Origin: a virus
DNA length: 24,452 nucleotides
Virus record (IMG/VR): IMGVR_UViG_3300025310_000023
Location: 1-24,452 of that record
Strand: one strand, 5' to 3'
The notes under the pieces are model-generated. The model was not told the origin of the DNA, made no database searches, and saw only the letters and a list, made by a program, of their open reading frames with translations. The number at the start of each line of letters is the position of its first letter. Position 1 is the stretch's first letter. The translations under genes were made by a program, and so were the position numbers. This document shows positions 1-7,380 of the stretch, one piece after another.

Positions 1-1286
1 GGCCGGCTTGCTATGACGTGTACGACAGGATGCGGCTTTCGGACGGGCAGGTCGCGGCGGCGCTCGCCGTGATCAAACTCCCAATTCTGCGGGCGCACTG
101 GCAGGTTGAGCCGGCGTCGGACAGCGCGCAGGATCGCGAGATCGCGGAGTTTTGTGAGAGCGACCTGCGGAGCATGACGACAAGCTTTAATTCGACGCTG
201 CGCCAAATCCTCTTGCACCTAGATTACGGTTGCTACACGTTTGAAAAGGTCTGGGAATATCGCGAGGACGGGAAAGTGCACCTGCGAAAGCTCGCTCCGC
301 GATCGCCGCGGAGCTTGCTGGAAATTCAGGTGGATGAATTTGGCGGATTTGCCGGGGTGAAACAGGGCACGATCACGGCCTCTGGGTACAGCGTGAGAGA
401 GATCGCCGGCAATAAACTCGCGCACTTCGTCAACGCGCAGGAGGGCGCCAATTTCTGGGGGCATTCGATTTTGCGGCCGGCGTACAAACACTGGTACTAC
501 AAGGACGGCCACTACCGCATCGACGCGATCGCCAACGAACGGCGCGGTGTTGGTGTCGATATCGGCACGATCAAAGCCGGCGCCGCCGATAAAGGCAACA
601 TCAAAGCGCAGCTCGAGCGCGCGCTGATGACGCTCCACGCGCATGAAAAGCAGTACTTCGTCGAGGACGAGGAGAACTACACGTATCGGGTGGACGCCGG
701 TGGTGCTAGGGGTGCGACAAACGCGATCATGGCGACGATCGAGCACCATGATCTGCGCATTTTGCGGGCTGTGATCGCCGAATTTGTGGCGATGGGCGCC
801 GGTTCGACGGGTTCGCTCGCGATGCACAAAGACAAGACGGGCTTTTTCCTGATGGCGTTGGAGGCGACATCGGACAACATCGCGGACACCGCCACGGACC
901 ACATTTTGCGGCCGTTGGTGACTTACAATTGGGCCGTGCGCGATTATCCGCGGCTGAAATACAGCCGATTGGACACCCGAAATGTCGGCGAAATCGCGGA
1001 ATCGGTCACCAAGCTGGTGAGCGTCGGCGCGCTCACGCCGGGCGCAGACACCGAGCGCGAGCTGCGCGTGTTGCTCGATGTCCCGGAGGAGAAAAAACCG
1101 TACAAAGAGCCCGAAATCGCGCCTGCGGAGCCCAAAAATGCGTCGGAAGAGGACGAAATCAGAGCCATACAGGCCCGCCAAGTGGCGGCGGTGCGCGAGC
1201 TACTAGCCGCCGGCGTGGCGCCGGCGGATATCCGTCTCAGGTACAAGGAGGAGCTGATCGCCGCCATCGCGAAGGCGGGTGTATGA
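1..1286 (+). CDS. Portal protein, DUF935 / Mu gp29-like (5' truncated by window edge)
   Basis: The portal forms the dodecameric ring at the capsid vertex through which DNA is packaged and ejected. The reading frame is open to the left edge (codons from position 3), and residues before the first GTG at 18 (PACYDVYDRM) continue the family pattern, so the N-terminus lies outside the window. The stretch YDRMRLSDGQVAAALAVIKL, then LRAHWQVEP, is typical of the start of the DUF935 core. The middle carries the YTFEKVWEY and RGVGVDIG stretches and the end a charged tail. About 427 residues are visible, while Mu gp29-like portals are usually near 500, so roughly 70-100 residues are missing. It is first in the head operon, directly before the prohead protease, as expected. 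Family assignment is by remembered pattern and is fairly sure. Confidence 0.85.
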   Translation, partial: PACYDVYDRMRLSDGQVAAALAVIKLPILRAHWQVEPASDSAQDREIAEFCESDLRSMTTSFNSTLRQILLHLDYGCYTFEKVWEYREDGKVHLRKLAPRSPRSLLEIQVDEFGGFAGVKQGTITASGYSVREIAGNKLAHFVNAQEGANFWGHSILRPAYKHWYYKDGHYRIDAIANERRGVGVDIGTIKAGAADKGNIKAQLERALMTLHAHEKQYFVEDEENYTYRVDAGGARGATNAIMATIEHHDLRILRAVIAEFVAMGAGSTGSLAMHKDKTGFFLMALEATSDNIADTATDHILRPLVTYNWAVRDYPRLKYSRLDTRNVGEIAESVTKLVSVGALTPGADTERELRVLLDVPEEKKPYKEPEIAPAEPKNASEEDEIRAIQARQVAAVRELLAAGVAPADIRLRYKEELIAAIAKAGV

Positions 1287-1321
1287 CGGCACTTGACAGC
1301 ATGCTGATGCGCGTCGTGTAA
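1283..1321 (+). other. 12-codon linker mini-ORF between portal and protease
   Basis: An ATG at 1283 overlaps the portal stop (ATGA), and the mini-ORF ends in TAA at 1319-1321, which overlaps the protease ATG (TAATG). It encodes MTALDSMLMRVV. No Shine-Dalgarno sequence precedes the protease start at 1321, so a ribosome finishing the portal could reinitiate here and be delivered to the protease start. It could equally be a chance arrangement. A similar linker lies at 12129-12158. Confidence 0.3.
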
Positions 1322-2064
1322 TGTCGCCGATGGATAATAAGCAGTCCTGGTACGAGATCAAGGCAGCCGCGCGGGGCCCGGCGACGATCCGCATCTACGG
1401 CGAGATCGGTAGCCATGGTGTGTCGTCGGAGATGTTCGCGCAGGCGCTCGACAACATTAAAAACGAGTCGATCGAGCTCTACATCAACTCGCCGGGCGGT
1501 TCCATTGATCATGCCAAGGCCATCTACAACTCGCTGCTGCGTCATCCGGCCTATGTGAAGGGCACGGTGGACGGCATGGCGGCGTCTAGTGCGAGCCTCG
1601 TCTTGCAGGCGGCCGACAAGCGCGTGATGGCGCAGGGGGCGACGCTGATGGTGCATGCGCCCTGGCTGTTCGTGCAGGGCAATAAGGCCACGCTCGAGAA
1701 GGCGATCGCGTACCTGGATACTGAGGCTGCGGCAATCGCCGACATCTACGCATCGCGCAGCGGAAAATCGGCCGAACACTGGCTCTCCGTCATGAACGAA
1801 GAGGTTTGGTACAGTGGAGAGGAAGCTGTGGCCTCCGGTTTGGCGGATGAGGCGGCTGACAACGTGCAGGCGCGGAGCTTCGCGGCGTTCAATCTTTCCA
1901 ACTTTTGCAATGTTCCAGACTGGGTAGTGAAGGCGGCGACACCCGCGCCTCCGCGCGCCGCAGTCGTCACCGCCGAAGAGCAGATTTTGCGGATGAAGAT
2001 ACCAGCTGCTAGTAAGAGGCGGGCCATCGCGTACCTGAGGGCGCATGCGGGCGTAGCCGCGTGA
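1321..2064 (+). CDS. ClpP-like prohead maturation protease (peptidase S14 family)
   Basis: This 247-residue serine protease is expected to cleave the scaffold and capsid proteins during head maturation. The ClpP/SppA fold is recognisable: ELYINSPGGSIDHA at about residues 56-69, the nucleophile motif GMAASSAS with Ser at about 89, and the histidine motif MVHAPW with His at about 112, followed by the usual GLADEA segment near 175. Genuine phage S14 prohead proteases have this length and place. The C-terminal ~60 residues are alanine- and arginine-rich and have no clear family match. It is followed 19 bp later by a separate scaffold gene, so protease and scaffold are not fused as in Mu gpI. The start has no Shine-Dalgarno sequence and depends on coupling from upstream; ATG 1330 is an alternative. 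Confidence 0.9.
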   Translation: MSPMDNKQSWYEIKAAARGPATIRIYGEIGSHGVSSEMFAQALDNIKNESIELYINSPGGSIDHAKAIYNSLLRHPAYVKGTVDGMAASSASLVLQAADKRVMAQGATLMVHAPWLFVQGNKATLEKAIAYLDTEAAAIADIYASRSGKSAEHWLSVMNEEVWYSGEEAVASGLADEAADNVQARSFAAFNLSNFCNVPDWVVKAATPAPPRAAVVTAEEQILRMKIPAASKRRAIAYLRAHAGVAA

Positions 2065-2083
2065 TGTGGTACAGGAGGAACCC

Positions 2084-2656
2084 ATGAATGAGGCAGAGAT
2101 CAGAGCAGCGCTGGGCATTGATGAGGACGCCGACATCGCTGAGGCGATCGCGAGCATGAAGGCGACCATCAACGCCCAGGCGGCGGTGATCGCGACGGAC
2201 AGCGGCAAGTCTGACACGGCGGAGGTTATGAAGCTCCGCGCCGAGCTCACAGCCGCGCACCAAAAACTCCTCGCGCTTGAGAGCGAGAATGCAGCGAAAA
2301 TCCGTCAGCTCCAGGAAGAGCGGCGCAAGGAGCAAGCGCAGGCGAAGGTGGAGACGCTCATCGCGAAGGGCCGCATCGTCCCGGCTATGCGCGAGACGGC
2401 ACTTAATCTCGCTGAGATGCTCAGTCCGGAAAAGTTTGACGAGTTCGTCGCGACACTTCCCGCCATCGACATGACCGAGCGCGGTGTGGCGAGCAATCAC
2501 GAACTCGCCGAGCTCGAAGTCACGCCGGGAGAGATCGCGGTAGCGAGGCAGCTCGGAATCTGGAACGACGCCGACCCGGCGAAGTCCCGTCTCGCCATTA
2601 TGCGCCAGAAGGCCGCGAGCAAAGGGCTCACGCTGCCGGCTGAGATTGCGGGGTAG
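2084..2656 (+). CDS. Head scaffolding protein, similar to the C-terminal part of Mu gpI
   Basis: The protein is about 190 residues and mostly helical. A predicted coiled coil (about residues 40-95, rich in Lys, Glu and Ala) is followed by the segment VTPGEIAVARQLGIWNDADP, which matches the conserved tail of Mu-like I proteins (T.EEIAVCRQLGIS). Such proteins act as internal scaffold for capsid assembly and are removed by the prohead protease. The start at ATG 2084 is chosen because CAGGAGGA (2072-2079) lies five bases upstream; an in-frame GTG at 2066 lies before that ribosome site. It sits between protease and decoration genes. In Mu the protease and scaffold share one gene; here the protease is a different, separately encoded enzyme. 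Confidence 0.75.
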   Translation: MNEAEIRAALGIDEDADIAEAIASMKATINAQAAVIATDSGKSDTAEVMKLRAELTAAHQKLLALESENAAKIRQLQEERRKEQAQAKVETLIAKGRIVPAMRETALNLAEMLSPEKFDEFVATLPAIDMTERGVASNHELAELEVTPGEIAVARQLGIWNDADPAKSRLAIMRQKAASKGLTLPAEIAG

Positions 2657-2658
2657 AT

Positions 2659-2892
2659 GTGGATTGCGAGCGCTGTCGCGCCCGAGATGGGCGCGAAACG
2701 AAGGCATACGAGATCGCGGGCAAGCCGGGCAAGCGCCAATTGTGCGAGCCCTGTGCCTTGATTACGCATGAGGTGTACAAACTGACACCGTTGCCGCGGG
2801 CGGCGACGGTCAAGGAATCCGCCAACGAGCCGCCGGCGGCCGTAGAGGCGGGCGACGCGCTCCGCAAGAGACGCGCAGAGTCAAAGGAGTGA
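2659..2892 (+). CDS. Small zinc-knuckle protein of the head operon, function unknown
   Basis: The 77-residue protein opens with two CxxC pairs (CERC at residues 3-6, CEPC near 31-34) separated by a basic stretch, which suggests a treble-clef or zinc-ribbon fold. The second half is charged and probably disordered. The start is GTG at 2659, two bases after the scaffold stop; an ATG at 2657 is in another frame. Similar small Cys4 proteins occur between scaffold and capsid genes in some phages. No family is recognised; a role in assembly is inferred only from position. It could also be a minor regulator. Confidence 0.6.
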   Translation: MDCERCRARDGRETKAYEIAGKPGKRQLCEPCALITHEVYKLTPLPRAATVKESANEPPAAVEAGDALRKRRAESKE

Positions 2893-2899
2893 GTAGCAA

Positions 2900-3307
2900 A
2901 TGGCTGCGATTACTACGGCAGTCAACCGGCAGCGGCGAGGCCAGTGCAGGACGCGGAGGTACGCGATGGCGCCCTCGACCACGATCCCCAAGGGGGCGTT
3001 GGTCGGTATCCTCGCGTCGACCGGCCTCGCCGTGAACGCGGTAGCCGGTACGTCGATCACGGCGCCGATCGTCGGCGTGGCGGCAGAGACAGTCACGACA
3101 TCGGCCGCGGGAGGTTTTATCGAGGTCGAGTACGACGCTGACTGGTTGTTCGCGGCCTCGTCGATCGCGCAGGTGTCGGTCGGCTTGCCGATGCTTGTGG
3201 TCGACAACAACACCGTCGATGAGACATCCGCGGGCTCGGCCGTCGTCGGCAGGCTCGTCGAGTTTGTGTCGACGACGCAGGGCTGGGTGCACATCCCTGG
3301 CACATAA
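2900..3307 (+). CDS. Head decoration / stabilisation protein
   Basis: The 135-residue protein has a basic N-terminus, then APSTTIPKGALVGIL, which matches the start of capsid cement proteins of Mu-like and DUF2190-like phages. A small beta-rich, Gly/Ala/Thr/Val-rich body follows with segments such as IVGVAAETVTTSAAGG and LPMLVVDNNTVDE. Such proteins bind the outside of the expanded capsid as trimers. It lies immediately before the major capsid gene, its usual place. A clear ribosome site, AAAGGAGTGA (2883-2892), precedes ATG 2900. The N-terminal 22 residues are unusually arginine-rich compared with the rest; ATG 2966 is an alternative internal start. Confidence 0.75.
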   Translation: MAAITTAVNRQRRGQCRTRRYAMAPSTTIPKGALVGILASTGLAVNAVAGTSITAPIVGVAAETVTTSAAGGFIEVEYDADWLFAASSIAQVSVGLPMLVVDNNTVDETSAGSAVVGRLVEFVSTTQGWVHIPGT

Positions 3308-3321
3308 GCGCTGAGGTTGAA

Positions 3322-4251
3322 ATGGCAATCGTAACGTCGGATTTTCTCAATTACGTCCTCACGAACTTCCGTGTGCTCTTCGCGGATTCGTTTGCCGCTG
3401 CACAGAATTTGCAGCCGTGGCGCGAGCTCGCGATGACCACGACGTCGACAAAGGACATCGAGTCCTACAACTGGCTCGGCACGCCGCCCGTGATGGTGGA
3501 TGTGACGAGGGGCGAGCTCCAGATCGAGGGCGCGCACGCGTTCCAGTACAACCTTGCGAACCGCACGTTCAAGTCGGCGGTCGAAGTGAAGCGGTCAGCC
3601 TTTGAAGACGATACGTACGGGACGATCGCAACACACATCCGTCAGCTCGCCAACGAAGCCGCTCGCTACCCGGGGCAGCTGCTGTTCCAGCTGTTTACGA
3701 GCGGCGGGCTCGCCTTTGACGGTGTGGCTTTTTTCTCGGACACACGCACCATCGGTCGATCCGCTAACATCGACAACATCATGGCGGGCACCGGGACCAC
3801 AGTTGCGCAGTTCCAGACTGATCTCGGGACTGCGCGCGGCGTCATGAGGAAATTCCAGGACGACCAGGGGCGCCCGATGAATCTCGTGGCGAACACGATC
3901 GTCGTGCCGCCCGAGTTGGAACAGGTCGCTTTCCAGGCGCTGAACGCCAACCAAGGCTCGATCGCCAATCCGGCGATTCCGGCGACCGCGGACGGCTCCT
4001 TCCAGGCGGCGGGCTACCTGGTGATGGTCAATCCGTATCTCACGGATGCCAACGACTGGTACCTGATGTGCCGTAGCGGGGAGATTCGCCCGTTCATTTT
4101 CCAGGAGAGGATCGCTCCGACGCTGGAGGGCGTCACCAGTCCCAACAGTGATGAGGGCGTCATCCGTGATCGGTTCATTTACTCCGCTCGAACACGCTTC
4201 GAGGTCGGCTACGGTGACCCGCGGTACGCGATCAAAATTACGAACCCGTAG
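3322..4251 (+). CDS. Major capsid protein, Mu gpT-like
   Basis: The 309-residue protein matches the Mu major head subunit (gpT) family in length and layout. The N-terminal segment LTNFRVLFADSFAAA is typical, followed by a TTTSTKDIESYNWLGTPP stretch near residue 40, the VEVKRSAFEDDTYGTI motif near residue 90, and LVVPPELE-like and RDRFIYSARTRFEVGYGDPR segments at the end. It builds the icosahedral shell. Unlike many HK97-fold capsids there is no long N-terminal delta domain, which agrees with a separate scaffold gene. It follows the decoration gene by 14 bp with TGAGG as a modest ribosome site, and is followed by a strong hairpin that may protect or terminate its mRNA. Confidence 0.92.
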   Translation: MAIVTSDFLNYVLTNFRVLFADSFAAAQNLQPWRELAMTTTSTKDIESYNWLGTPPVMVDVTRGELQIEGAHAFQYNLANRTFKSAVEVKRSAFEDDTYGTIATHIRQLANEAARYPGQLLFQLFTSGGLAFDGVAFFSDTRTIGRSANIDNIMAGTGTTVAQFQTDLGTARGVMRKFQDDQGRPMNLVANTIVVPPELEQVAFQALNANQGSIANPAIPATADGSFQAAGYLVMVNPYLTDANDWYLMCRSGEIRPFIFQERIAPTLEGVTSPNSDEGVIRDRFIYSARTRFEVGYGDPRYAIKITNP

Positions 4252-4282
4252 CGCCCCTTAGACCTGCCGGGGGCTGAAAGCA

Positions 4283-4308
4283 AGGGCCGGCCGGCAACGG
4301 CCGGCCCT
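4283..4308 (+). terminator. GC-rich hairpin with GCAA tetraloop after the capsid gene
   Basis: An 11-bp perfect stem (4283-4293 with 4298-4308; GGGCCGGCCG paired with CGGCCGGCCC, closed outward by an A-T pair) is capped by GCAA, a GNRA tetraloop. It sits 32 bp after the capsid stop codon. The following bases, CTTGCG, are not a T-run, so it may be a weak terminator, an RNase-stop that stabilises abundant capsid mRNA, or both. The next gene starts 21 bp downstream. Confidence 0.6.
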
Positions 4309-4328
4309 CTTGCGTTGGAGGGAGTGAT

Positions 4329-4790
4329 TTGAGCTACGCCACCATCACCGACGTGCAGGACTTGATCGCTCAGTTTCCGATCACGACAACGTCGAAGCCG
4401 AACACGACACAGGTGACGGCGATTATCGCCGACACATCTAACGAGATCGACGTGCGGCTGTCTGGTGCGGGCTTCGCCGTGCCGGTGACGACGCCGGGTT
4501 TTTTTCTCGCATGGCTGAAGAGACTCAACGCATACGGTGCTGCGGCTGCCGTTCTCAAGTCGATGTTTCCGGACGCTGTAGGGCCCGGAGACACGCCGGC
4601 ATATGCATTTTGGGAAGAAAGATATCAAGCGGGTTTAAAGGCGATCACGGATGGTACAGTGAGTCCGGAAGGTTGGGCTGCCGGCGCGAATCAGGTGATG
4701 CCATCGACGTATTTCACACGCAATCCTGATGCCGAAGAAGTACTCGGTGATATCGCCGAGCCAATGTTCTCGATCGGGAGGACGTTTTGA
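4329..4790 (+). CDS. Head-tail connector, DUF1320 / Mu gp36-like
   Basis: The 153-residue protein is helical. It begins SYATITDVQDLIAQF and continues with TAIIADTSNEIDVRLSGAGF, the pattern of DUF1320 (Mu gp36) neck proteins that bind under the portal. The start codon is TTG at 4329, supported by GGAGGGAG four bases upstream and by the family's usual MSYAT-like N-terminus; no ATG lies nearby in frame. The stop overlaps the next start (TTGA). It begins the neck gene group between capsid and tail tube. The assignment is good for the family, and its exact place in the neck is inferred. Confidence 0.75.
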   Translation: MSYATITDVQDLIAQFPITTTSKPNTTQVTAIIADTSNEIDVRLSGAGFAVPVTTPGFFLAWLKRLNAYGAAAAVLKSMFPDAVGPGDTPAYAFWEERYQAGLKAITDGTVSPEGWAAGANQVMPSTYFTRNPDAEEVLGDIAEPMFSIGRTF

Positions 4791-5110
4791 CGCGGCCGAT
4801 TGACGTCAACGTGACGCTGAAAGGCGGACTGTTTGAGAAGGATATCCCGCGCGTCGTGAAAAAGCAGATCATGCACGAAGTGTTAGGGAAGCTGGAGGAG
4901 CGGACGAAGCGCCAAGGGAAAGGCCTCGGGGCGCAGCGCAACCACATCAGTCACGAGCGCCGGGGGTTGGAGTTGATTGTCCGGAGCACCCTCATTAACC
5001 CGCGCGTCAAAGGCACCGCCTGGGTGCGAAAAAACGTCGGCATTGTGAGGGGCATGGCGCCTCGCTTAGTCAATAAGACGGCGCAACGCATCGCTGAGGA
5101 GCTGGGCTAA
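4787..5110 (+). CDS. Putative neck / tail-completion protein
   Basis: The protein is 107 residues, strongly basic (pattern KKQIMHEVLGKLEERTKRQGKGLG) with a C-terminal helix. Length, charge and position fit small HK97 gp10-like or minor-capsid-like completion proteins that link the head connector to the tail, but no signature is certain. The TTG start overlaps the upstream TGA, and the stop overlaps the next ATG (TAATG), so translation is tightly coupled on both sides. Confidence 0.55.
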   Translation: MTRPIDVNVTLKGGLFEKDIPRVVKKQIMHEVLGKLEERTKRQGKGLGAQRNHISHERRGLELIVRSTLINPRVKGTAWVRKNVGIVRGMAPRLVNKTAQRIAEELG

Positions 5111-5562
5111 TGGCCGATTACCGCGCAGCACGTGCGGCGATCGCGGCCACGCTCGGGACGGTCGCGATCACGTCGCCGATCTCCCTCTCCATTGCGCGGG
5201 TGTACGAGACGCGCCCCGACGCCGGCGAAGGCCTGCAGGATTGGCCGTGCATCCTCATCACCGGCGCGGCCATCGACAGGTGGTCGAGATCAGCTGGCCT
5301 GCGCGAGCGGGTGTATCGTGTCGGGCTCAGGCTCGGCGTCAGGTCATCGGGGCAGGGTGAGTCGATGCAGGATGTTGTACAGGCGTTCCGCGAGGCGATC
5401 GGCGCTAAATTCGACGCGGATTTAGCACTTGGCACGAGCGGTTTTCACGTGAGTGACGGCCCGATCTGGCCTGCGATAGAAGTGCAGGTTGATGGCGGCG
5501 CTGTGTGGGACGACGGCGAGATGCTGATCGAGGCCGTCGACGACGGCGCGTTCGCTGGATAG
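5110..5562 (+). CDS. Putative tail terminator protein
   Basis: The protein is 150 residues, starting at ATG 5110, which overlaps the previous stop. The alternating beta pattern with DWPCILITGAAIDRW and VYRVGLRLGVRSSG, then a helix (MQDVVQAFREAIGAKF) and a final beta region ending in DDGEMLIEAVDDGAFAG, resembles phage tail terminator folds that cap the tail tube and join it to the head. The position, last before the tube gene, agrees with this. The assignment rests on fold-like pattern and synteny rather than on a diagnostic motif. Confidence 0.5.
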   Translation: MADYRAARAAIAATLGTVAITSPISLSIARVYETRPDAGEGLQDWPCILITGAAIDRWSRSAGLRERVYRVGLRLGVRSSGQGESMQDVVQAFREAIGAKFDADLALGTSGFHVSDGPIWPAIEVQVDGGAVWDDGEMLIEAVDDGAFAG

Positions 5563-5572
5563 GAGGGCAATT

Positions 5573-5767
5573 ATGCTTTGGAAGTACATCGGCGACGGCA
5601 GCTTTGTTGCGGGGGTGCCGGCGCGAGACCTGAGCGGTCCCGAGGATGAGGCTGCGGTCAAGCGGTACGAAGAGCGCGAAGGTGTGCCGCTGGAGAAGAC
5701 TGGCCTCTACGAGCGCATCGACGGCAAGAAGAGCGGGCCGAAGGCTCCCGCAAATGATGAGGTGTAG
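5573..5767 (+). CDS. Small acidic/basic protein before the tail tube gene, unknown function
   Basis: The 64-residue protein opens with LWKYIGDGSFVAGVPARDL, followed by a charged helical segment (EDEAAVKRYEEREG) and a Lys/Gly/Pro tail. Short proteins with an N-terminal Y-x-G-DGSFxxGVPARDL pattern occur just before the tail tube gene in a number of phages, but I know no function. GGAGGGCAATT upstream of ATG 5573 is a clear ribosome site. Two bases separate it from the tube gene, so it is in the same operon. Confidence 0.65.
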   Translation: MLWKYIGDGSFVAGVPARDLSGPEDEAAVKRYEEREGVPLEKTGLYERIDGKKSGPKAPANDEV

Positions 5768-5769
5768 CG

Positions 5770-6825
5770 ATGGCAAACACAGTACCGATCCACGCGCTGA
5801 CTCTGCCGCAGTGGGGCCTCGAAACGAACACTGCTCCAGGCACGCCGTCGGCGCCGGTGGCGGCGACGAAAAAAATGGCGGTGAAGGATTTCTTGATCCG
5901 GCCGATCGACGCGATCGCACGTGAACAAATCCTCAAGGGACTGGCGATCGCTAACCGCGGCAATGAGGTTGTGCTGCAGCGCGGCGTCGACTGGGAGGTG
6001 CCGGAGACGTCGATGGTGTACGACGAGCTGCATTACTGGTTCGGCATGGCGGTCCCCGGCGCGCCCGTAAAGACTGGCACCGGGCCGTTCACCTGGACAT
6101 CCACCCTCGATCCGACAATGGCGTCGGCTTCGACCTCGTCGTACCACCTGCGGACGATCGAGCTGGGCCTTACGAGCCATGTTTCGAGCGACAATTCCGA
6201 CTGGGAAATCCCGGCTGCGTTTCTCAGAGAGATCGAGTTCGTCGGCGCCGCCAATAACGTCGTGAAAATGTCGGCGCGCGGCTCTGGCCGGCGTTTGCAG
6301 CCGTCGACGCGCACGGCTGCGCTAGCGCTGTTCCCGATCCAGGAGGTGCCGACCGCGCTGTCGAAGGTCTACATCGACTCGACGTGGGCGAGTCGTGGCA
6401 CGACGCAGATCACTGGTCAGATCATCGGCTGGCGCTTCAAAATCGCGACGGGACTGCACGGCCAGGTGACGGCGGACGGACGCAGCGACCTCGATTACTC
6501 GGTCGTGCTGCTAAATCCGGATGAGCGGCGGTGGTCCATCGAGATCGACATGAAAGCGCAGCTGAACACGGGTCAATGGCAGACGGAGAAGACCGCGGCT
6601 GAAGCGGGGACGCTCCGGGCGGTGGAGATTCGCACGGACTTCGCGGGCGCGGTGGCGTACCAGACGAGGTTTCAGGCGCTCTGCAAGCACACCGCGGGCT
6701 CGGTATTTCCGGATGGCCGAGAAAATGGCGAGGTGACAGTCAAGCTCTCGCTCGAGGGGTCGACGGACGATACGAACGCGCTCGCGATGATCGTCACCAA
6801 CAACATCACCGCCGCCATCGCGTAG
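5770..6825 (+). CDS. Major tail tube protein
   Basis: The 351-residue protein is rich in beta structure and Thr/Ser. Its position, directly before a frameshifted tail chaperone and tape measure, identifies it as the subunit of the tail tube. Features include GLETNTAPGTPSAPVAATKK near the N-terminus, EIEFVGAANNVVKMSARGSGRR in the middle, and a C-terminal segment (VKLSLEGSTDDTNALAMIVTNN) typical of siphophage tube proteins. It is longer than lambda V (246 aa), so an added external domain is possible. No sheath gene follows, which argues for a non-contractile tail. The ribosome site is GATGAGGTG just upstream. Confidence 0.75.
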   Translation: MANTVPIHALTLPQWGLETNTAPGTPSAPVAATKKMAVKDFLIRPIDAIAREQILKGLAIANRGNEVVLQRGVDWEVPETSMVYDELHYWFGMAVPGAPVKTGTGPFTWTSTLDPTMASASTSSYHLRTIELGLTSHVSSDNSDWEIPAAFLREIEFVGAANNVVKMSARGSGRRLQPSTRTAALALFPIQEVPTALSKVYIDSTWASRGTTQITGQIIGWRFKIATGLHGQVTADGRSDLDYSVVLLNPDERRWSIEIDMKAQLNTGQWQTEKTAAEAGTLRAVEIRTDFAGAVAYQTRFQALCKHTAGSVFPDGRENGEVTVKLSLEGSTDDTNALAMIVTNNITAAIA

Positions 6826-6845
6826 CGACGGAAGGCAGGACCAAT

Positions 6846-7139
6846 ATGGCGCTCATTAAGGATCAAAAAACGCGGTACGACATACCGCATGAAGAGGGGC
6901 AATGGATCGAACTGCGGCCGTTGCGGAACAGCGACCTGATCGGAATCGACGACGATGATCCTTACGCCAGTATGATCGCCACTTTGGAAAAGATCATCGT
7001 GGCCTGGAGCTACGACGAACCGGTGACACCTGAGACCGTGCGCTTGCTGGACATGCGTACGACCAACTGGCTCGGGCTCGTGCTCAAGGAGTCGATGGGA
7101 GATTTAACCGCAAAAAACGGATATACGACCAGCTCCTAG
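6846..7139 (+). CDS. Tail assembly chaperone, short (zero-frame) form, lambda gpG-like
   Basis: The 97-residue product is made when the ribosome stays in frame and stops at TAG 7137-7139. It is acidic and helical, with a DIPHEEGQWIELRPLRNSDLIG-type start often seen in chaperones that coat the tape measure before tube polymerisation. It lies between the tube and the tape measure. A slippery heptamer lies within its last codons, so a fraction of ribosomes would make the longer fusion described next. The ribosome site GGAAGGCAGG precedes ATG 6846. Confidence 0.8.
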   Translation: MALIKDQKTRYDIPHEEGQWIELRPLRNSDLIGIDDDDPYASMIATLEKIIVAWSYDEPVTPETVRLLDMRTTNWLGLVLKESMGDLTAKNGYTTSS

Positions 7140-7357
7140 CGGCCTTTGGAGTTGGTCGTGGCGACTGGCCGCCAGAATTGAACTACATCGTGGAGATGGC
7201 TTGGTGCCGCAAGCACGGCGTCTCGCAGACGTACTGGGAGTACCTCGATCTCCCGTATGCGGTGATCGAGGACTGCCGTATGGTCATGCGCGCCGAGGCC
7301 GAGATGCAGCGAGACGACTCACGTCCGACACAGGATTTGCTGGCCGGCGAACGCTAG
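6846..7357 (+). CDS. Tail assembly chaperone, -1 frameshift fusion (gpGT-like)
   Basis: A -1 slip at 7112-7118 moves ribosomes from the zero frame into an open frame that continues from CGG at 7118 to TAG at 7355-7357. The fusion is about 170 residues: 91 from the first frame plus 79 from the second. The second part reads RIYDQLLAAFGVGRG, then WPPELNYIVEMAWCRKHGVS, a helical domain like the T part of lambda gpGT, which recruits the tube subunit to the chaperone-coated tape measure. The second frame has no independent start with a ribosome site, so it is reached only by frameshifting. In lambda-type phages this ratio is essential for tail assembly. Confidence 0.85.
7112..7159 (+). promoter_or_regulatory. 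Programmed -1 frameshift signal: A_AAA_AAC plus stem-loop
   Basis: The heptamer A AAA AAC (7112-7118) is in the correct X_XXY_YYZ phase for the zero frame (codons GCA AAA AAC). Six bases downstream a 12-bp stem starts: 7125-7136 pairs with 7148-7159 with one G-U pair, around an 11-base loop whose first bases are the zero-frame stop TAG. Heptamer, spacer and stem-loop together are the canonical arrangement for efficient -1 frameshifting. Confidence 0.88.
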
Positions 7358-7380
7358 TCGTCGCGACGGGAGCGTAGCAG

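Noticed and set aside
1237-2250. 337-aa reverse-strand open frame across protease and scaffold
   Set aside because: It spans two real plus-strand genes with conserved motifs and its own product shows none.
2900-2970. Frameshift at the start of the decoration gene
   Set aside because: The N-terminus is odd and arginine-rich, but the zero frame joins smoothly to the family-typical APSTTIPKGALV segment and has a good ribosome site.
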